Source of the DNA: Planctomycetaceae bacterium
Lineage (GTDB): Bacteria > Planctomycetota > Planctomycetia > Pirellulales > UBA1268
DNA length: 15,869 nucleotides
Direction of reading: 5' to 3'
NCBI GenBank assembly: GCA_902629495.1
Contig: CACORA010000038.1
Location: 1-15,869, forward strand
Shown here: positions 1-7,884 of the stretch, piece by piece
Layout of the letters: every line of letters starts with the position of its first letter
Numbering within the stretch: position 1 is the stretch's first letter
The notes under the pieces: generated by a model
Database searches by the model: none
What the model was told of the DNA's origin: nothing
Seen by the model: the letters and a program-made list of their open reading frames with translations, nothing else
Made by a program: the position numbers and the translations under genes

Positions 1-1228
1 GATGGTCCCTGACCCATTGCTTGCCGGACGTCGTCTTCAGGCAGTTTCTTCGACTCATCCAGATCTTCGATCACCAGTGAAGTTGCGCTACATAGCGCTT
101 TCAAGGTTAGAGAATGAAATGGTTGAGATGCTGTCAGCCGGTCAGAGTCTTCCTGACGAAATGGTCAATCTCGTAGGAATGACAAGGCTTCAGTACGTCT
201 TCGTATATCCGGGGAAGGGGAATGAAAAGGGAGAAATCGTCCTTGCCGGACCAGCAGAACCGTGGATGATGGATGCTGCAGGTCGTACCGTTGGTGCTGT
301 GTCTGGTGCTCCCACACTCTTATTGGAGGATCTTGCTGCGGCACTTCGAGGTTTTGCTCCTGGACAACCGTCAAGTCACCTCATTGGTTGCTCTATTGAC
401 CCAACTCAGGAAGGACTTGCTGCTTTACAAAAGTTCATCCAGAGTATCGGTCGAGTCAATCCAAAAGGTAATGTCATAAGTATTGTTCGAGGCATGCAAC
501 AAGCGCTTGGCCTGCAAACTGTTCGTGTAGACGGCATCTCTCCCGCGACACACTTTGCACATGTTCTTGTTGAAGCGGATTATCGAATGAAACTTATTGG
601 TATTGGACTTGAACCACCTCCGGTGAGAATGAGTACTTGGGTACAACTTTCGAGTTCACAGTCAGTTGCAGCAAATGCACTTCAGCGATGGTATTTTGTT
701 CCAAAGTATGAGCGGGTCCGAGTAAGTGAAGATGACTTAGCCATTGAGCTGACAGGACAAGGAGTTCAACTTGTTGGTGCTGATGAGGTCGTTCTCCCAG
801 ATGGTCGACGCATGTCAGCCGATCGCCAGAGTCAGGCGAGTAAGCTTTTTACAACAGCTTTTACGAAGAAATACCCTGAGATCGCAGCAAAAAGTCCCGT
901 GTATGCACAGCTTCGATCACTTGTCGATCTTGCTGTTGTTGCAGCATGGATGCAGGAGTTTGATGCATACGGAAAAATAGGTTGGGGTGCTACAACCCTT
1001 CGTGATGAGGGGGTTTATCCAATTGAGACACTCCAGCCGGTCTCTCAAGTTGAAACAGCGGTCAATGCTGTATGGCGAGGTTCTCGCTTGGTTACACCAA
1101 TTGGCGGTGGAGTCACGATTCAGGCTGGGATGGCCATTGACCCCTCTAATCTGCTCATGGATGAAAAGGGAGAAGTATCAAAGGCACATGCTGCAGTGGA
1201 CGTACCTGCTGATCGTTGGTGGTGGTAA
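1..1228 (+). CDS. DUF1598 domain protein, 5'-truncated by window edge
   Basis: The reading frame is open from the left edge to TAA at 1226-1228, so only the last 408 or so residues are seen and the true start lies outside; the ATG at position 2 need not be the start. The sequence follows the DUF1598 pattern I know from planctomycetes: an LRY block near residue 28, YVFVYPG and VLAGPAEPW near residues 66-87, CSIDPTQEGL near 129, a block VLVEADYRMK near 188 followed by GIGLEPPPVR, and FAQLRNL-like and VDLAVVAAWM segments near 304-318. The family has no established biochemical function; many members carry a signal peptide, which cannot be checked here. It converges with the universal stress protein gene, with only 12 bases between the two stop codons. 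I am sure of the family and make no claim about function. Confidence 0.85.
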   Translation, partial: MVPDPLLAGRRLQAVSSTHPDLRSPVKLRYIALSRLENEMVEMLSAGQSLPDEMVNLVGMTRLQYVFVYPGKGNEKGEIVLAGPAEPWMMDAAGRTVGAVSGAPTLLLEDLAAALRGFAPGQPSSHLIGCSIDPTQEGLAALQKFIQSIGRVNPKGNVISIVRGMQQALGLQTVRVDGISPATHFAHVLVEADYRMKLIGIGLEPPPVRMSTWVQLSSSQSVAANALQRWYFVPKYERVRVSEDDLAIELTGQGVQLVGADEVVLPDGRRMSADRQSQASKLFTTAFTKKYPEIAAKSPVYAQLRSLVDLAVVAAWMQEFDAYGKIGWGATTLRDEGVYPIETLQPVSQVETAVNAVWRGSRLVTPIGGGVTIQAGMAIDPSNLLMDEKGEVSKAHAAVDVPADRWWW

Positions 1229-1240
1229 GTCAACAAGTAT

Positions 1241-2143
1241 TCAGTGAGTCTGCTTTTTCTCGACTGGAACAACCAGAACGCTTGAATGAGAATGGGTCAA
1301 GAGAGCTTCTGATGTACTGCCGAGTAACCATCGGGTCAGTCGGTCAGACGGTGTTCTACCTGTGATCAATACGTCTGTGTGATCTTTTTTCACGCGTTCA
1401 AGAATTTTTTCACCTGGATTGCCTTCTTCAACCAGTGGTGCCTGTTTCCTGAAGACTTCCGGTAGTTGTTTTTGAAAGTTTTCCAGAAGCTGGTTAAGGG
1501 CAGCAACTTCATCGTCGTGCTCTTGTTTCCAGGCATCTGCAATGGCAGCGGTATCAGGATCGCGGACACGTTTTTCAAGCCACGTGGGTAATGGGCCGGC
1601 TAACATCGATTCAGTAACACCAATCACTTTCGCAATCGCAGATTCTGGCCACGACATGGCATTGATGGTTTGAGTCATTGCTGCTTCGCTTGCCATATGG
1701 TGGCAGGCCATCACGGTGAGATCATGGTCATCCGCCGGAGTTCGTGTAATAAGAACAGGCAAGTGTGCAGCATGAACAACAGCCCGAGAGACACTACCCA
1801 AGAGGAGGCGCTCGGTTGAACTATGGCCACGTGCTCCGATAACAATAAGATCTGCGTGCCAACCGGATGCGGATTCAAGAATACCGACGGCAGCAGGTTT
1901 TGATGAGCAGATCAACTCTGCATGGTTGCTTACGGTATCTGGCAAGAGCTTGCATGACTCCTCAAAAAGAGCAGCAGCAGCACCTTCAATGACCTTACGG
2001 CTTTTTCCAAACAGGCGTTTTTCAAGCTCTGTTGGAGAGAAATAAATAGCAACTCGATCGGATGCAGGATTCATGAGTCGACCTGCAAGTTTGACAGCAT
2101 CTAAAGACGCTTGCGATCCATCCACACCGATCAATGTTTTCAT
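1241..2143 (-). CDS. Tandem-domain universal stress protein (UspA family)
   Basis: A cytoplasmic 300-residue protein made of two Usp domains, about residues 1-137 and 140-297, twice the length of single-domain UspA. The N-terminal domain opens with MKTLIGVDGSQ and has the nucleotide-binding signature GARGHSSTERLLLGSVS near residue 103, matching the G-2x-G-9x-G-S/T pattern of ATP-binding Usps. The equivalent in the second domain, GRTPSDRLTRWLLGSTS near 262, has Pro where the second Gly is expected, so ATP binding there is doubtful. The ATG at 2141-2143 follows a strong GGAGG (2150-2154, minus strand) at a 6-base spacing, which fixes the start. It lies 45 bases downstream of epmB on the same strand, so the two may be co-transcribed. 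The general role is stress survival; the specific trigger or partner is unknown. Confidence 0.9.
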   Translation of the reverse strand: MKTLIGVDGSQASLDAVKLAGRLMNPASDRVAIYFSPTELEKRLFGKSRKVIEGAAAALFEESCKLLPDTVSNHAELICSSKPAAVGILESASGWHADLIVIGARGHSSTERLLLGSVSRAVVHAAHLPVLITRTPADDHDLTVMACHHMASEAAMTQTINAMSWPESAIAKVIGVTESMLAGPLPTWLEKRVRDPDTAAIADAWKQEHDDEVAALNQLLENFQKQLPEVFRKQAPLVEEGNPGEKILERVKKDHTDVLITGRTPSDRLTRWLLGSTSEALLTHSHSSVLVVPVEKKQTH

Positions 2144-2188
2144 ATGTATCCTCCAGTCTTTCTCTTATCTCACTCTCACGGCATTATC

Positions 2189-3259
2189 TCAACCGATCCA
2201 GTGTTTCGCAGGAGCTCCGGGCACCTCTTGGGCTAAACGTGGGACGGCATATCCTGGCAGGCGGTTCTGGAGAGCCGTATGAATTTTTTTAGCTGTCTGC
2301 TTATCAACCTCGAAATGTGAGGTGCCGCTGACTCGATCGAGTAGATGGAGATAGTATGGGATGACCCCGATTTCAATGAGTCGCTCGGAAAGCGTTGCAA
2401 GCGCATCGGACGAGTCATTGATGCCTCGAAGAAGTACAGATTGGTTAAGGAGTATGGAGTGGCTGTGGCGAAGTTTGTGCATCGCCTTTTCAACCGTATC
2501 ATCTAGTTCCTGCGCATGGTTTGCATGAATGACAATAGTGGTTGCAAGTCGTGTTGTAGCCAGCATTGTAATGAGTGTGTCTGTCACTCGTTCTGGCAGT
2601 ACGACTGGAAGGCGAGTATGAATCCGTAGGCGACGTAGGTGTGGGAACGTACTCAGTTGTTGAAGAACAGACTGTAGACGTTCGTCACTTACCAGCAACG
2701 GATCACCACCTGATAGAATGATTTCGTGAATGCTTTTGGTGCGAGAGATTTCATGGAGGGCTTCATTGAGTTTCGACGTTTGAACACCGTTGTCTGCATA
2801 TGGAAACGCTCTTCGGAAACAATATCGGCAATTGATGGCACAGGCACTGGTAAGCATCAATAAAGCACGGCCAGCGTATTTCTGTATGAGGCCCGGTGCA
2901 GTGACATGATCATTTTCCTGAAGCGGATCTGCGGTGAATCCCTCGGTTTTTTTATCTTCGAGGTCGCGCGGAAGGATCTGCAGGAGGAGCGGGTCGTGAG
3001 GGTCTCCTTTATGGATGCGAGAGACAAAACTTCGGGTCACAAGAAAGGGGAAAGAACGTGTTGGTGTTTTTGACTGGGGCAGGGTGTCTTGGTGAAGATC
3101 GAGTAAGTCGCACAGTTCTTCTGGGGTTCGAATGGCCGTTGCGAGCTGTCGCTGCCAAGACGTGTTTCGTATAGGAGTTTGGGTATCACTCTGTATCATG
3201 GGCTTCGCTCGGTCGTGATGGACGTTGACAGACTGCATAAATGTAGCGACGCTTGTCAC
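2189..3259 (-). CDS. epmB: EF-P (R)-beta-lysine-forming lysine 2,3-aminomutase, EpmB
   Basis: A radical-SAM, PLP-dependent aminomutase of the KamA/EpmB family that turns L-lysine into (R)-beta-lysine, the group EpmA ligates to EF-P. The 4Fe-4S/SAM motif is CAINCRYCFRR, with cysteines near 140, 144 and 147. SGGDPL follows near 183, LRIHTRLPVV near 211, LLNQSVLLRGIND near 270 and PYYLHLLDRV near 301. A lysine in GAPAK near 352 aligns by eye with the presumed PLP lysine of E. coli EpmB. The protein ends right after it, as EpmB does, unlike the longer clostridial lysine 2,3-aminomutases. The outer GTG at 3257-3259 gives 356 residues. ATG at 3236-3238 or 3197-3199 are equally plausible starts, since none has a good ribosome site and the first 30 residues are poorly conserved. 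It is divergent from efp, its substrate gene, which strongly supports EpmB over a catabolic aminomutase. Confidence 0.93.
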   Translation of the reverse strand: MTSVATFMQSVNVHHDRAKPMIQSDTQTPIRNTSWQRQLATAIRTPEELCDLLDLHQDTLPQSKTPTRSFPFLVTRSFVSRIHKGDPHDPLLLQILPRDLEDKKTEGFTADPLQENDHVTAPGLIQKYAGRALLMLTSACAINCRYCFRRAFPYADNGVQTSKLNEALHEISRTKSIHEIILSGGDPLLVSDERLQSVLQQLSTFPHLRRLRIHTRLPVVLPERVTDTLITMLATTRLATTIVIHANHAQELDDTVEKAMHKLRHSHSILLNQSVLLRGINDSSDALATLSERLIEIGVIPYYLHLLDRVSGTSHFEVDKQTAKKIHTALQNRLPGYAVPRLAQEVPGAPAKHWIG

Positions 3260-3321
3260 TGGAATACGGTATGAAAGTGCTGTAGAGAAAAATGTAAGCT
3301 AGAACAGGAGTGATACAAGCC
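3260..3321. promoter_or_regulatory. Divergent epmB-efp intergenic region
   Basis: This short gap separates the outward-facing epmB and efp genes, so both promoters should lie here or just inside the epmB 5' end. I do not see convincing -35/-10 pairs on either strand. The only clear signal is GGAG at 3307-3310, which sits 11 bases before the GTG at 3322 and serves efp. Joint control of the modifier and its substrate is inference from the layout. Confidence 0.4.
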
Positions 3322-3891
3322 GTGGCAGCCTACAACACCAGTGAATTCAAAAAGGGGCTCAAAGTTCAGATCGATGGTGATCCGTACATCATGATTGAAT
3401 GTAACTTTGTGAAACCGGGAAAAGGTCAGGCACTCTATAAATGTAAGCTCCGTAACTTACTCAGAGGGACGGTCCTTGACCGCACGTATAAAAGTGGAGA
3501 TTCACTCGACGCTGCAGATATTACCTCCATCGACGCACAGTTTCTCTATAAACAGGGTGAGCAGTTTGTATTCATGGATAATGAAAGTTATGAGCAGTAT
3601 GAACTGACAAAGGACCAGATTGATGATGCATGGAAATGGATCAAGGAGGGTACGGTGTGTTCCATGTTGTTATACAACGGGAACCCAATCTCGATGGAGC
3701 CTCCGCAACAAATGGTTCTCAAGGTCGAGTATGCCGAACCAGCGGTTCGTGGAAATACGGCAACCAATTTGACAAAGCCTGTCAAGCTTGAGACCGGTGC
3801 CGAAGTGATGGTTCCTGCTTTTATTGAACAGGAAGAGCTGGTCAAGGTTGATACTCGGACCGGTGACTATCTGGAGCGTGTCAAAGAGTAG
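3322..3891 (+). CDS. efp: Translation elongation factor P
   Basis: EF-P binds between the P and E sites of the ribosome and relieves stalling at polyproline stretches. The protein has 189 residues from this start, against 188 in E. coli. The N-terminal KOW-like domain holds the modification loop KPGKGQA, and from the GTG at 3322 its central lysine is exactly residue 34, the residue beta-lysylated in E. coli. The end, VDTRTGDYLERVKE, is the typical EF-P C terminus. A longer frame begins at GTG 3310, but that codon overlaps the GGAG that would serve as ribosome site, while GGAG lies 11 bases from GTG 3322. Start position, length and Lys34 numbering all favour 3322. It is divergent from epmB and convergent with kdsB, with 3 bases between the stop codons. 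The EpmA ligase is not in the window. Confidence 0.97.
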   Translation: MAAYNTSEFKKGLKVQIDGDPYIMIECNFVKPGKGQALYKCKLRNLLRGTVLDRTYKSGDSLDAADITSIDAQFLYKQGEQFVFMDNESYEQYELTKDQIDDAWKWIKEGTVCSMLLYNGNPISMEPPQQMVLKVEYAEPAVRGNTATNLTKPVKLETGAEVMVPAFIEQEELVKVDTRTGDYLERVKE

Positions 3892-3894
3892 CCG

Positions 3895-4731
3895 TCAGAT
3901 GCCCGTGCCTGGCTGGTGATGTTCTTTCCATCGTTCGACGAAGTCATCGTAGTCCTTTTGGGTATCAATGCCACGAGCAGCATGATCAATCGGACCAACT
4001 GCTATTGGAATGCCGGCTTCTATTGCACGGAGTTGTTCGAGGCTCTCAAGTTGTGCCAGTCGTGATTCCGGGAGCGATTCCCATCGTTCCAAAATATGGC
4101 GTCGGAAGGCATAGAGCCCAATATGTTGCCAATAGAGTGGAGGAGTAGCATCAAGCAGGTCATCGTTCCACTCTCGTGCTGCTGGGACTGACGCACGGCT
4201 GAACGTGATAGCTCTCCATATGCCTTCAACAACTGCGGCATCCTTGAAGCCAGAAGTCGATGTTTGCCGCCATGGAGTCAGCACAGCTTTGACCGCAGCA
4301 GGATCAGCGAGTGTGTCCTGTGAACGAATCGGTGTGACAAGAGTTGCGAGACCTGCTTCTGGACATTGGGTAAGGAGATCGATTGCGGACTCAATCGCCT
4401 CGGGTGAAATGTCTGGCTCATCTCCCTGAACATTCACAATAATCTCGGCATTTGGGAATTGTGAAAGGGCTTCTACGATTCGAGCCGTTCCATTCGGCGC
4501 TGTGGGTGATGTCATCACAGCATTACCACCAAAGCCTTCAACTGTCGATCGAATGTCCTCATGATCCGTTGCCACAACAACCTGCTCTGCCTTCTTCACC
4601 TGTCTTACCGCTTCCCAGGTATGTTGGAGAAGTGGCTTGCCAGTCTCGTGGAGAAGCATTTTTCCGGGCAGTCGCTGACTGGAAAGCCTGGCCGGAATCA
4701 CAATCAGGACGGATGGGTTTTGATCTGGCAT
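3895..4731 (-). CDS. kdsB: 3-deoxy-manno-octulosonate cytidylyltransferase (CMP-Kdo synthetase)
   Basis: Activates Kdo with CTP to CMP-Kdo for the inner core of lipopolysaccharide; cytoplasmic. From the ATG at 4729-4731 it has 278 residues (E. coli 248). Motifs in order: IPARLSSQRLPGK near 12-24 (nucleotide-binding loop), VVVATDHEDI near 51, NGTAR near 80, NVQGDEP near 100-106, ITFSRASVP near 175, WQHIGLYAFRR near 201 and LESLEQLRAIEAG near 228. About 18 extra residues near 154-172, before FSRA, account for much of the added length. The frame stays open back to 4806, but this would overlap the start of glmS and adds no family-like sequence, so the internal ATG beside the first conserved strand is preferred; it has no clear ribosome site. 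It is divergent from glmS. Presence of KdsB implies Kdo-containing lipid A in this organism. Confidence 0.93.
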   Translation of the reverse strand: MPDQNPSVLIVIPARLSSQRLPGKMLLHETGKPLLQHTWEAVRQVKKAEQVVVATDHEDIRSTVEGFGGNAVMTSPTAPNGTARIVEALSQFPNAEIIVNVQGDEPDISPEAIESAIDLLTQCPEAGLATLVTPIRSQDTLADPAAVKAVLTPWRQTSTSGFKDAAVVEGIWRAITFSRASVPAAREWNDDLLDATPPLYWQHIGLYAFRRHILERWESLPESRLAQLESLEQLRAIEAGIPIAVGPIDHAARGIDTQKDYDDFVERWKEHHQPGTGI

Positions 4732-4795
4732 CGGTATTGGAAATCGAAGTATTTTCGCTGAGTGTTCGTAAGAGAGACTCAGAGGTATTTTTCCA
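4732..4795. promoter_or_regulatory. Divergent kdsB-glmS intergenic region with glmS ribosome site
   Basis: The two outward-facing envelope-precursor genes share this 64-base gap. AGAGG at 4781-4785 lies 10 bases before the glmS ATG and acts as its ribosome site. The gap is too short to contain a glmS ribozyme of the Gram-positive type, and none is seen. No clear promoter hexamers were found. Confidence 0.4.
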
Positions 4796-6679
4796 ATGTG
4801 TGGCATTGTCGGCTACGTCGGTTTTCGAAGAGCCAGTGATTTAATTGTCGAAGGGCTCAGACGGCTGGAATATCGAGGATATGACTCTTCAGGTCTTGCA
4901 GTCCTTGATCACGGAAGTGAGATTCACAGTCGGAAAGCAGCTGGCCGATTGATGCGGCTTGAGGAAATTGTTCAGGATGATTTTCCAGATGCCTCAATTG
5001 GGATTGGGCATACCCGATGGGCGACACACGGCGCTCCAACAGATGGCAATGCCCACCCACATCTTGGTGGTTCTGGAGATGGGCCAACCTTGGCAGTCGT
5101 TCATAATGGTGTCATCGAAAACTTTCGTGACCTGAAGGCTCAACTTGAGTCAGAAGGCTATGTTTTTCAGTCAGACACAGATTCAGAGGTCATCGCGCAT
5201 CTAATTGATAGCTGTCTTACCCGTGCCATGAAGACAGGTCCACGTGTCGCAGATGAGATTGTTGATACGCCATGGGTAGTTGCCGTGCGTGACGCTGTTG
5301 CTCAGCTGCGCGGTACTTATGGGCTGCTCGTCCTTTTCAAAGGACAGACGGATCTACTCGTTGCTGCACGGCTTGGAAGCCCACTGGTTATTGGTGTTGG
5401 TGATGGTGAGCACTTTGTTGCCAGTGATTCAAGCCCGTTGGCAGGGCATGCTGACCGTATTGTGTATCTCTCGGATCACGAGTTGGCTGTCATGACGCAT
5501 CATTCACTTCGTGTGATTCACAGAGATGCCGGTCGCATTGAACCTGCCGTGCAGCCACTCGAGGTTTCTGCTGCTGATATCGGCCTGGCAGGATACCCAC
5601 ACTATATGCTCAAGGAGATTCATGAGCAGCCAGAGACGATTCGAGCTGCCATGCGAGGTCGTCTTTCAACAGATGAAGCGACAGCTGTTTTCGGAGGGCT
5701 CAATCTCACACCAAGACAGCTTCAGCAAATCAACCGTATCGTGCTGACCGGGTGCGGAACGAGTTGGCATGCTGCATTGGTGGGTGAATACCTGATTGAA
5801 CAGTTCTCCCGTTTACCGGTTGAAGTGGAATATGCCAGTGAATTGCGATACCGCAATCCACCAATTGATGATGGCACCCTCCTGTTTGCCATTACGCAAT
5901 CCGGAGAGACTGCAGATACCTTGGCCGCCTTGAGAGAGATGAAGCGAAAGGGGCATCCAACACTTGCGATCTGTAATGTTGTTGGAAGTTCGATTGCCAA
6001 TGAAGCCGATGGGGGTATCTATCTGCATGCTGGTCCAGAAATAGGAGTAGCAAGCACAAAGGCTTTCACGAGCCAATGCGTTGTGCTTGCGCTCTTGGGG
6101 CTCTACTTTGGTCGGTTGCGGCATATGAGTTATGAAGATGGGCTTGAGTTTATTGAAGGACTCAGTGCGCTCCCTGATCTCATTGAGAAGGCCCTGCAGA
6201 CAGATACTGCAGCTCGAACCATTGCTGAGCGATACCGGCAGGCAAGTACCTTTCTCTATATGGGGCGGCAATACAACTTCCCAGTGGCACTTGAAGGGGC
6301 GCTGAAGTTGAAGGAGATCAGCTACATACACGCGGAGGGATATCCAGCAGCTGAAATGAAACATGGACCGATTGCCTTGGTTGATCCCATGACTCCGAGT
6401 GTTTTTATCATTCCTCAGGGCAAGGTCTATGAGAAAGTCATTCTCAACCTCGAAGAAATCAAGGCACGGAAGGGGCCGGTGATTGCAGTCTGTAGTCCTG
6501 GTGATGAACGCGTCAGAGATCTTGCTGATGAGGTGCTTGAAATTCCAACGGTGCCCGAGTTTTTACAACCCATTGTGTCAGCGATTCCACTTCAGTTGTT
6601 GGCGTATCACATCGCCTGTTTGCGTGGCTGTGATGTTGATAAACCCAGAAACCTTGCCAAGAGTGTCACGGTCGAGTGA
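4796..6679 (+). CDS. glmS: Glutamine--fructose-6-phosphate aminotransferase (isomerizing)
   Basis: Makes glucosamine-6-phosphate from fructose-6-phosphate and glutamine, the first step to UDP-GlcNAc for peptidoglycan and lipid A. It has 627 residues (E. coli 609). Cys2 of MCGIVGYVG is the glutaminase nucleophile once Met1 is removed, and EYRGYDSSG near 25-33 and GHTRWATHG near 72-80 complete the N-terminal amidohydrolase domain. A roughly 20-residue insertion sits near 125-145. The isomerase half has two SIS domains: LTGCGTSWHAA near 317, QSGETADTLAAL near 365, GVASTKAFTSQ near 421, then AEGYPAAEMKHGPIALVD near 514. The end, NLAKSVTVE, is the canonical GlmS C terminus carrying the catalytic sugar-site loop. 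The ATG at 4796 follows AGAGG and is fixed by the need for Cys2. tRNA-Leu begins 54 bases after the stop. Confidence 0.97.
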   Translation: MCGIVGYVGFRRASDLIVEGLRRLEYRGYDSSGLAVLDHGSEIHSRKAAGRLMRLEEIVQDDFPDASIGIGHTRWATHGAPTDGNAHPHLGGSGDGPTLAVVHNGVIENFRDLKAQLESEGYVFQSDTDSEVIAHLIDSCLTRAMKTGPRVADEIVDTPWVVAVRDAVAQLRGTYGLLVLFKGQTDLLVAARLGSPLVIGVGDGEHFVASDSSPLAGHADRIVYLSDHELAVMTHHSLRVIHRDAGRIEPAVQPLEVSAADIGLAGYPHYMLKEIHEQPETIRAAMRGRLSTDEATAVFGGLNLTPRQLQQINRIVLTGCGTSWHAALVGEYLIEQFSRLPVEVEYASELRYRNPPIDDGTLLFAITQSGETADTLAALREMKRKGHPTLAICNVVGSSIANEADGGIYLHAGPEIGVASTKAFTSQCVVLALLGLYFGRLRHMSYEDGLEFIEGLSALPDLIEKALQTDTAARTIAERYRQASTFLYMGRQYNFPVALEGALKLKEISYIHAEGYPAAEMKHGPIALVDPMTPSVFIIPQGKVYEKVILNLEEIKARKGPVIAVCSPGDERVRDLADEVLEIPTVPEFLQPIVSAIPLQLLAYHIACLRGCDVDKPRNLAKSVTVE

Positions 6680-6733
6680 CGCCCCCTCCTTTTCGATCTC
6701 TTGATGGGTTGATAGGATTCTCAATTGCAGGGA

Positions 6734-6817
6734 GCCCGAGTGGCGGAATTGGCAGACGCGCAAGATTCAGGTTCTTGTCCAGGCAACTGGGTGGAGGTTC
6801 AAGTCCTCTCTCGGGCA
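6734..6817 (+). tRNA. tRNA-Leu (anticodon CAG)
   Basis: Acceptor arms GCCCGAG (6734-6740) and CTCGGGC (6810-6816) pair fully, with A as discriminator base. The anticodon stem CAAGA/TCTTG encloses the loop TTCAGGT, so the anticodon is CAG, reading CTG. A long variable arm, CCAG-GCAA-CTGG, marks a type II tRNA as expected for leucine, and the T loop TTCAAGT is standard. CCA is not encoded; TTT follows directly. Confidence 0.97.
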
Positions 6818-6868
6818 TTTTCGAGGTAGGGTGGTTGCTCCCTTGCGTAGCTTCGGTAACATATTTCC

Positions 6869-6941
6869 GGGGCTGTAGCTCAGTCGGTAGAGCATCGGAC
6901 TTTTAATCCGTTGGTCCGGGGTTCGAGTCCCCGCGGCCCCA
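6869..6941 (+). tRNA. tRNA-Lys (anticodon TTT)
   Basis: A 73-base cloverleaf. Acceptor arms GGGGCTG and CGGCCCC pair, with one G-T, followed by discriminator A. The D arm contains AGCTCAGTCGGTAGAGC. The anticodon loop CTTTTAA gives TTT for lysine, and the T arm is CCGGGGTTCGAGTCCCCG-like. CCA is not encoded. It lies 51 bases after tRNA-Leu in the same direction, so the two may share a transcript, perhaps read from the glmS side. Confidence 0.97.
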
Positions 6942-6950
6942 CTTCTTTTT

Positions 6951-6983
6951 CTCGGGTGAGAGCATCAAACAGCCTCACCCGAG
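6951..6983. terminator. Perfect hairpin between tRNA-Lys and beta-barrel gene
   Basis: CTCGGGTGAG (6951-6960) and CTCACCCGAG (6974-6983) form a perfect 10-bp stem with a 13-base loop. It stands 9 bases after tRNA-Lys and 120 bases past the stop of the convergent beta-barrel gene, a natural place for transcription to end. There is no T-run after the stem on either strand; the T-run at 6946-6950 precedes it on the plus strand. Intrinsic termination is therefore uncertain, and RNA 3'-end protection or tRNA processing is possible. Confidence 0.4.
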
Positions 6984-7103
6984 ATCGTCCCACAACCGAC
7001 CCATTGCCAGCAGTGTCGCAGTCGGACGTCTCCTCCAACTCTCAAGACAGGGTTTTGGTTGATCGACCGTCGTGGAGTCATTGGTCCTTTGCAGAGACAC
7101 TGC

Positions 7104-7862
7104 TTAGCGTCTCAGGAAACCAAGTGGTTCAAATACACGCAGGGAGAACATCACCTGATTTGCCGTGAATCGATATGTGTTGACTGGGTCGAAAGTTCCG
7201 AAACCAGTTAGGTTATTCACTTGGTACCATCGGTAACTGACGTCACACGTGATCTGGTCATTGAGTTCGTAAAGAATGCCACCACCAGCCTGCCAGGCAA
7301 ATGCAGATGATGAACCAATAAAATCATACGGGCTATTAGGGGTATCTTGAGCGCCAGTATTCATTCCTCCTCCACCGATTCCGCCACCACCATAGCATCC
7401 AAATCGTTCTGTAATCATGAAGTCACGCCATACATTTGCCATAACAGACCAATTTTCAATGGCTAAGAAGCTACCACCAAATTCATCACTGGTACCTTTG
7501 AAGAAATCCCGTTGAAGCCATTCTGTTTCCAGCCGCAGTCTTCCGCGTTCACGTTCAAGTGAAATGCCGCCTGCAAGACCGGCTGTAAAAATTGTTGCTG
7601 AAGCATTACTGACGTTTGGATTACCGAGTCCCGGATCACTTAACCACGCAGCAGACGGTCCCCACAGACCAGTGATATAGAAGCGTCGTCCACAATGATT
7701 GTTTTTGTAGGCAATATTTTGTATAGGTGTTTCAGAAGCATCTTGAATTGATGGAATCTCATGAAAGCTGGTGAGATCAATTTCTGGAAGAGAATCACTG
7801 GCTCGTGCCATGCCCGCCATGGCCAGAACGCTCAATAAGAATCCGCCTATGTTCTTTATCAC
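7104..7862 (-). CDS. Outer-membrane beta-barrel protein, intact paralogue (copy 1)
   Basis: A 252-residue secreted protein. Residues 1-21 form a signal peptide, with a hydrophobic GGFLLSVLAMAGMA core and probable cleavage after ARA. A polar linker follows to about residue 58, then alternating amphipathic strands as in small OMP/opacity-type barrels (FYITGLWGPSAAW, LRLETEWLQRDFF, SVMANVWRDF, CDVSYRWYQV), ending in QVMFSLRVFEPLGFLRR. A glycine-rich strand, CYGGGGIGGGGMN, occupies 156-168. I choose GTG at 7860-7862, since GGGGGA precedes it by about 8 bases and the paralogue keeps the same GTG and purine-rich site; a TTG at 7875-7877 would add five residues. The closest relative in the window is the broken copy at 9235-9986. 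The substrate or role of the barrel is unknown; family assignment is by strand pattern only. Confidence 0.72.
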   Translation of the reverse strand: MIKNIGGFLLSVLAMAGMARASDSLPEIDLTSFHEIPSIQDASETPIQNIAYKNNHCGRRFYITGLWGPSAAWLSDPGLGNPNVSNASATIFTAGLAGGISLERERGRLRLETEWLQRDFFKGTSDEFGGSFLAIENWSVMANVWRDFMITERFGCYGGGGIGGGGMNTGAQDTPNSPYDFIGSSSAFAWQAGGGILYELNDQITCDVSYRWYQVNNLTGFGTFDPVNTYRFTANQVMFSLRVFEPLGFLRR

Positions 7863-7884
7863 TGGTATTTCCCCCAAGAAGTGA

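Noticed and set aside
4732..4795. glmS ribozyme/riboswitch
   Set aside because: Only 64 bases separate kdsB and glmS, and no ribozyme-like pairing is visible.
4732..4806. 25-residue N-terminal extension of KdsB
   Set aside because: It runs through the kdsB-glmS gap into the glmS start codon and the added residues do not resemble the family.
6734..7103. tRNA-associated integration site for a genomic island
   Set aside because: No repeat of either tRNA 3' end was seen elsewhere in the window and there is no integrase.
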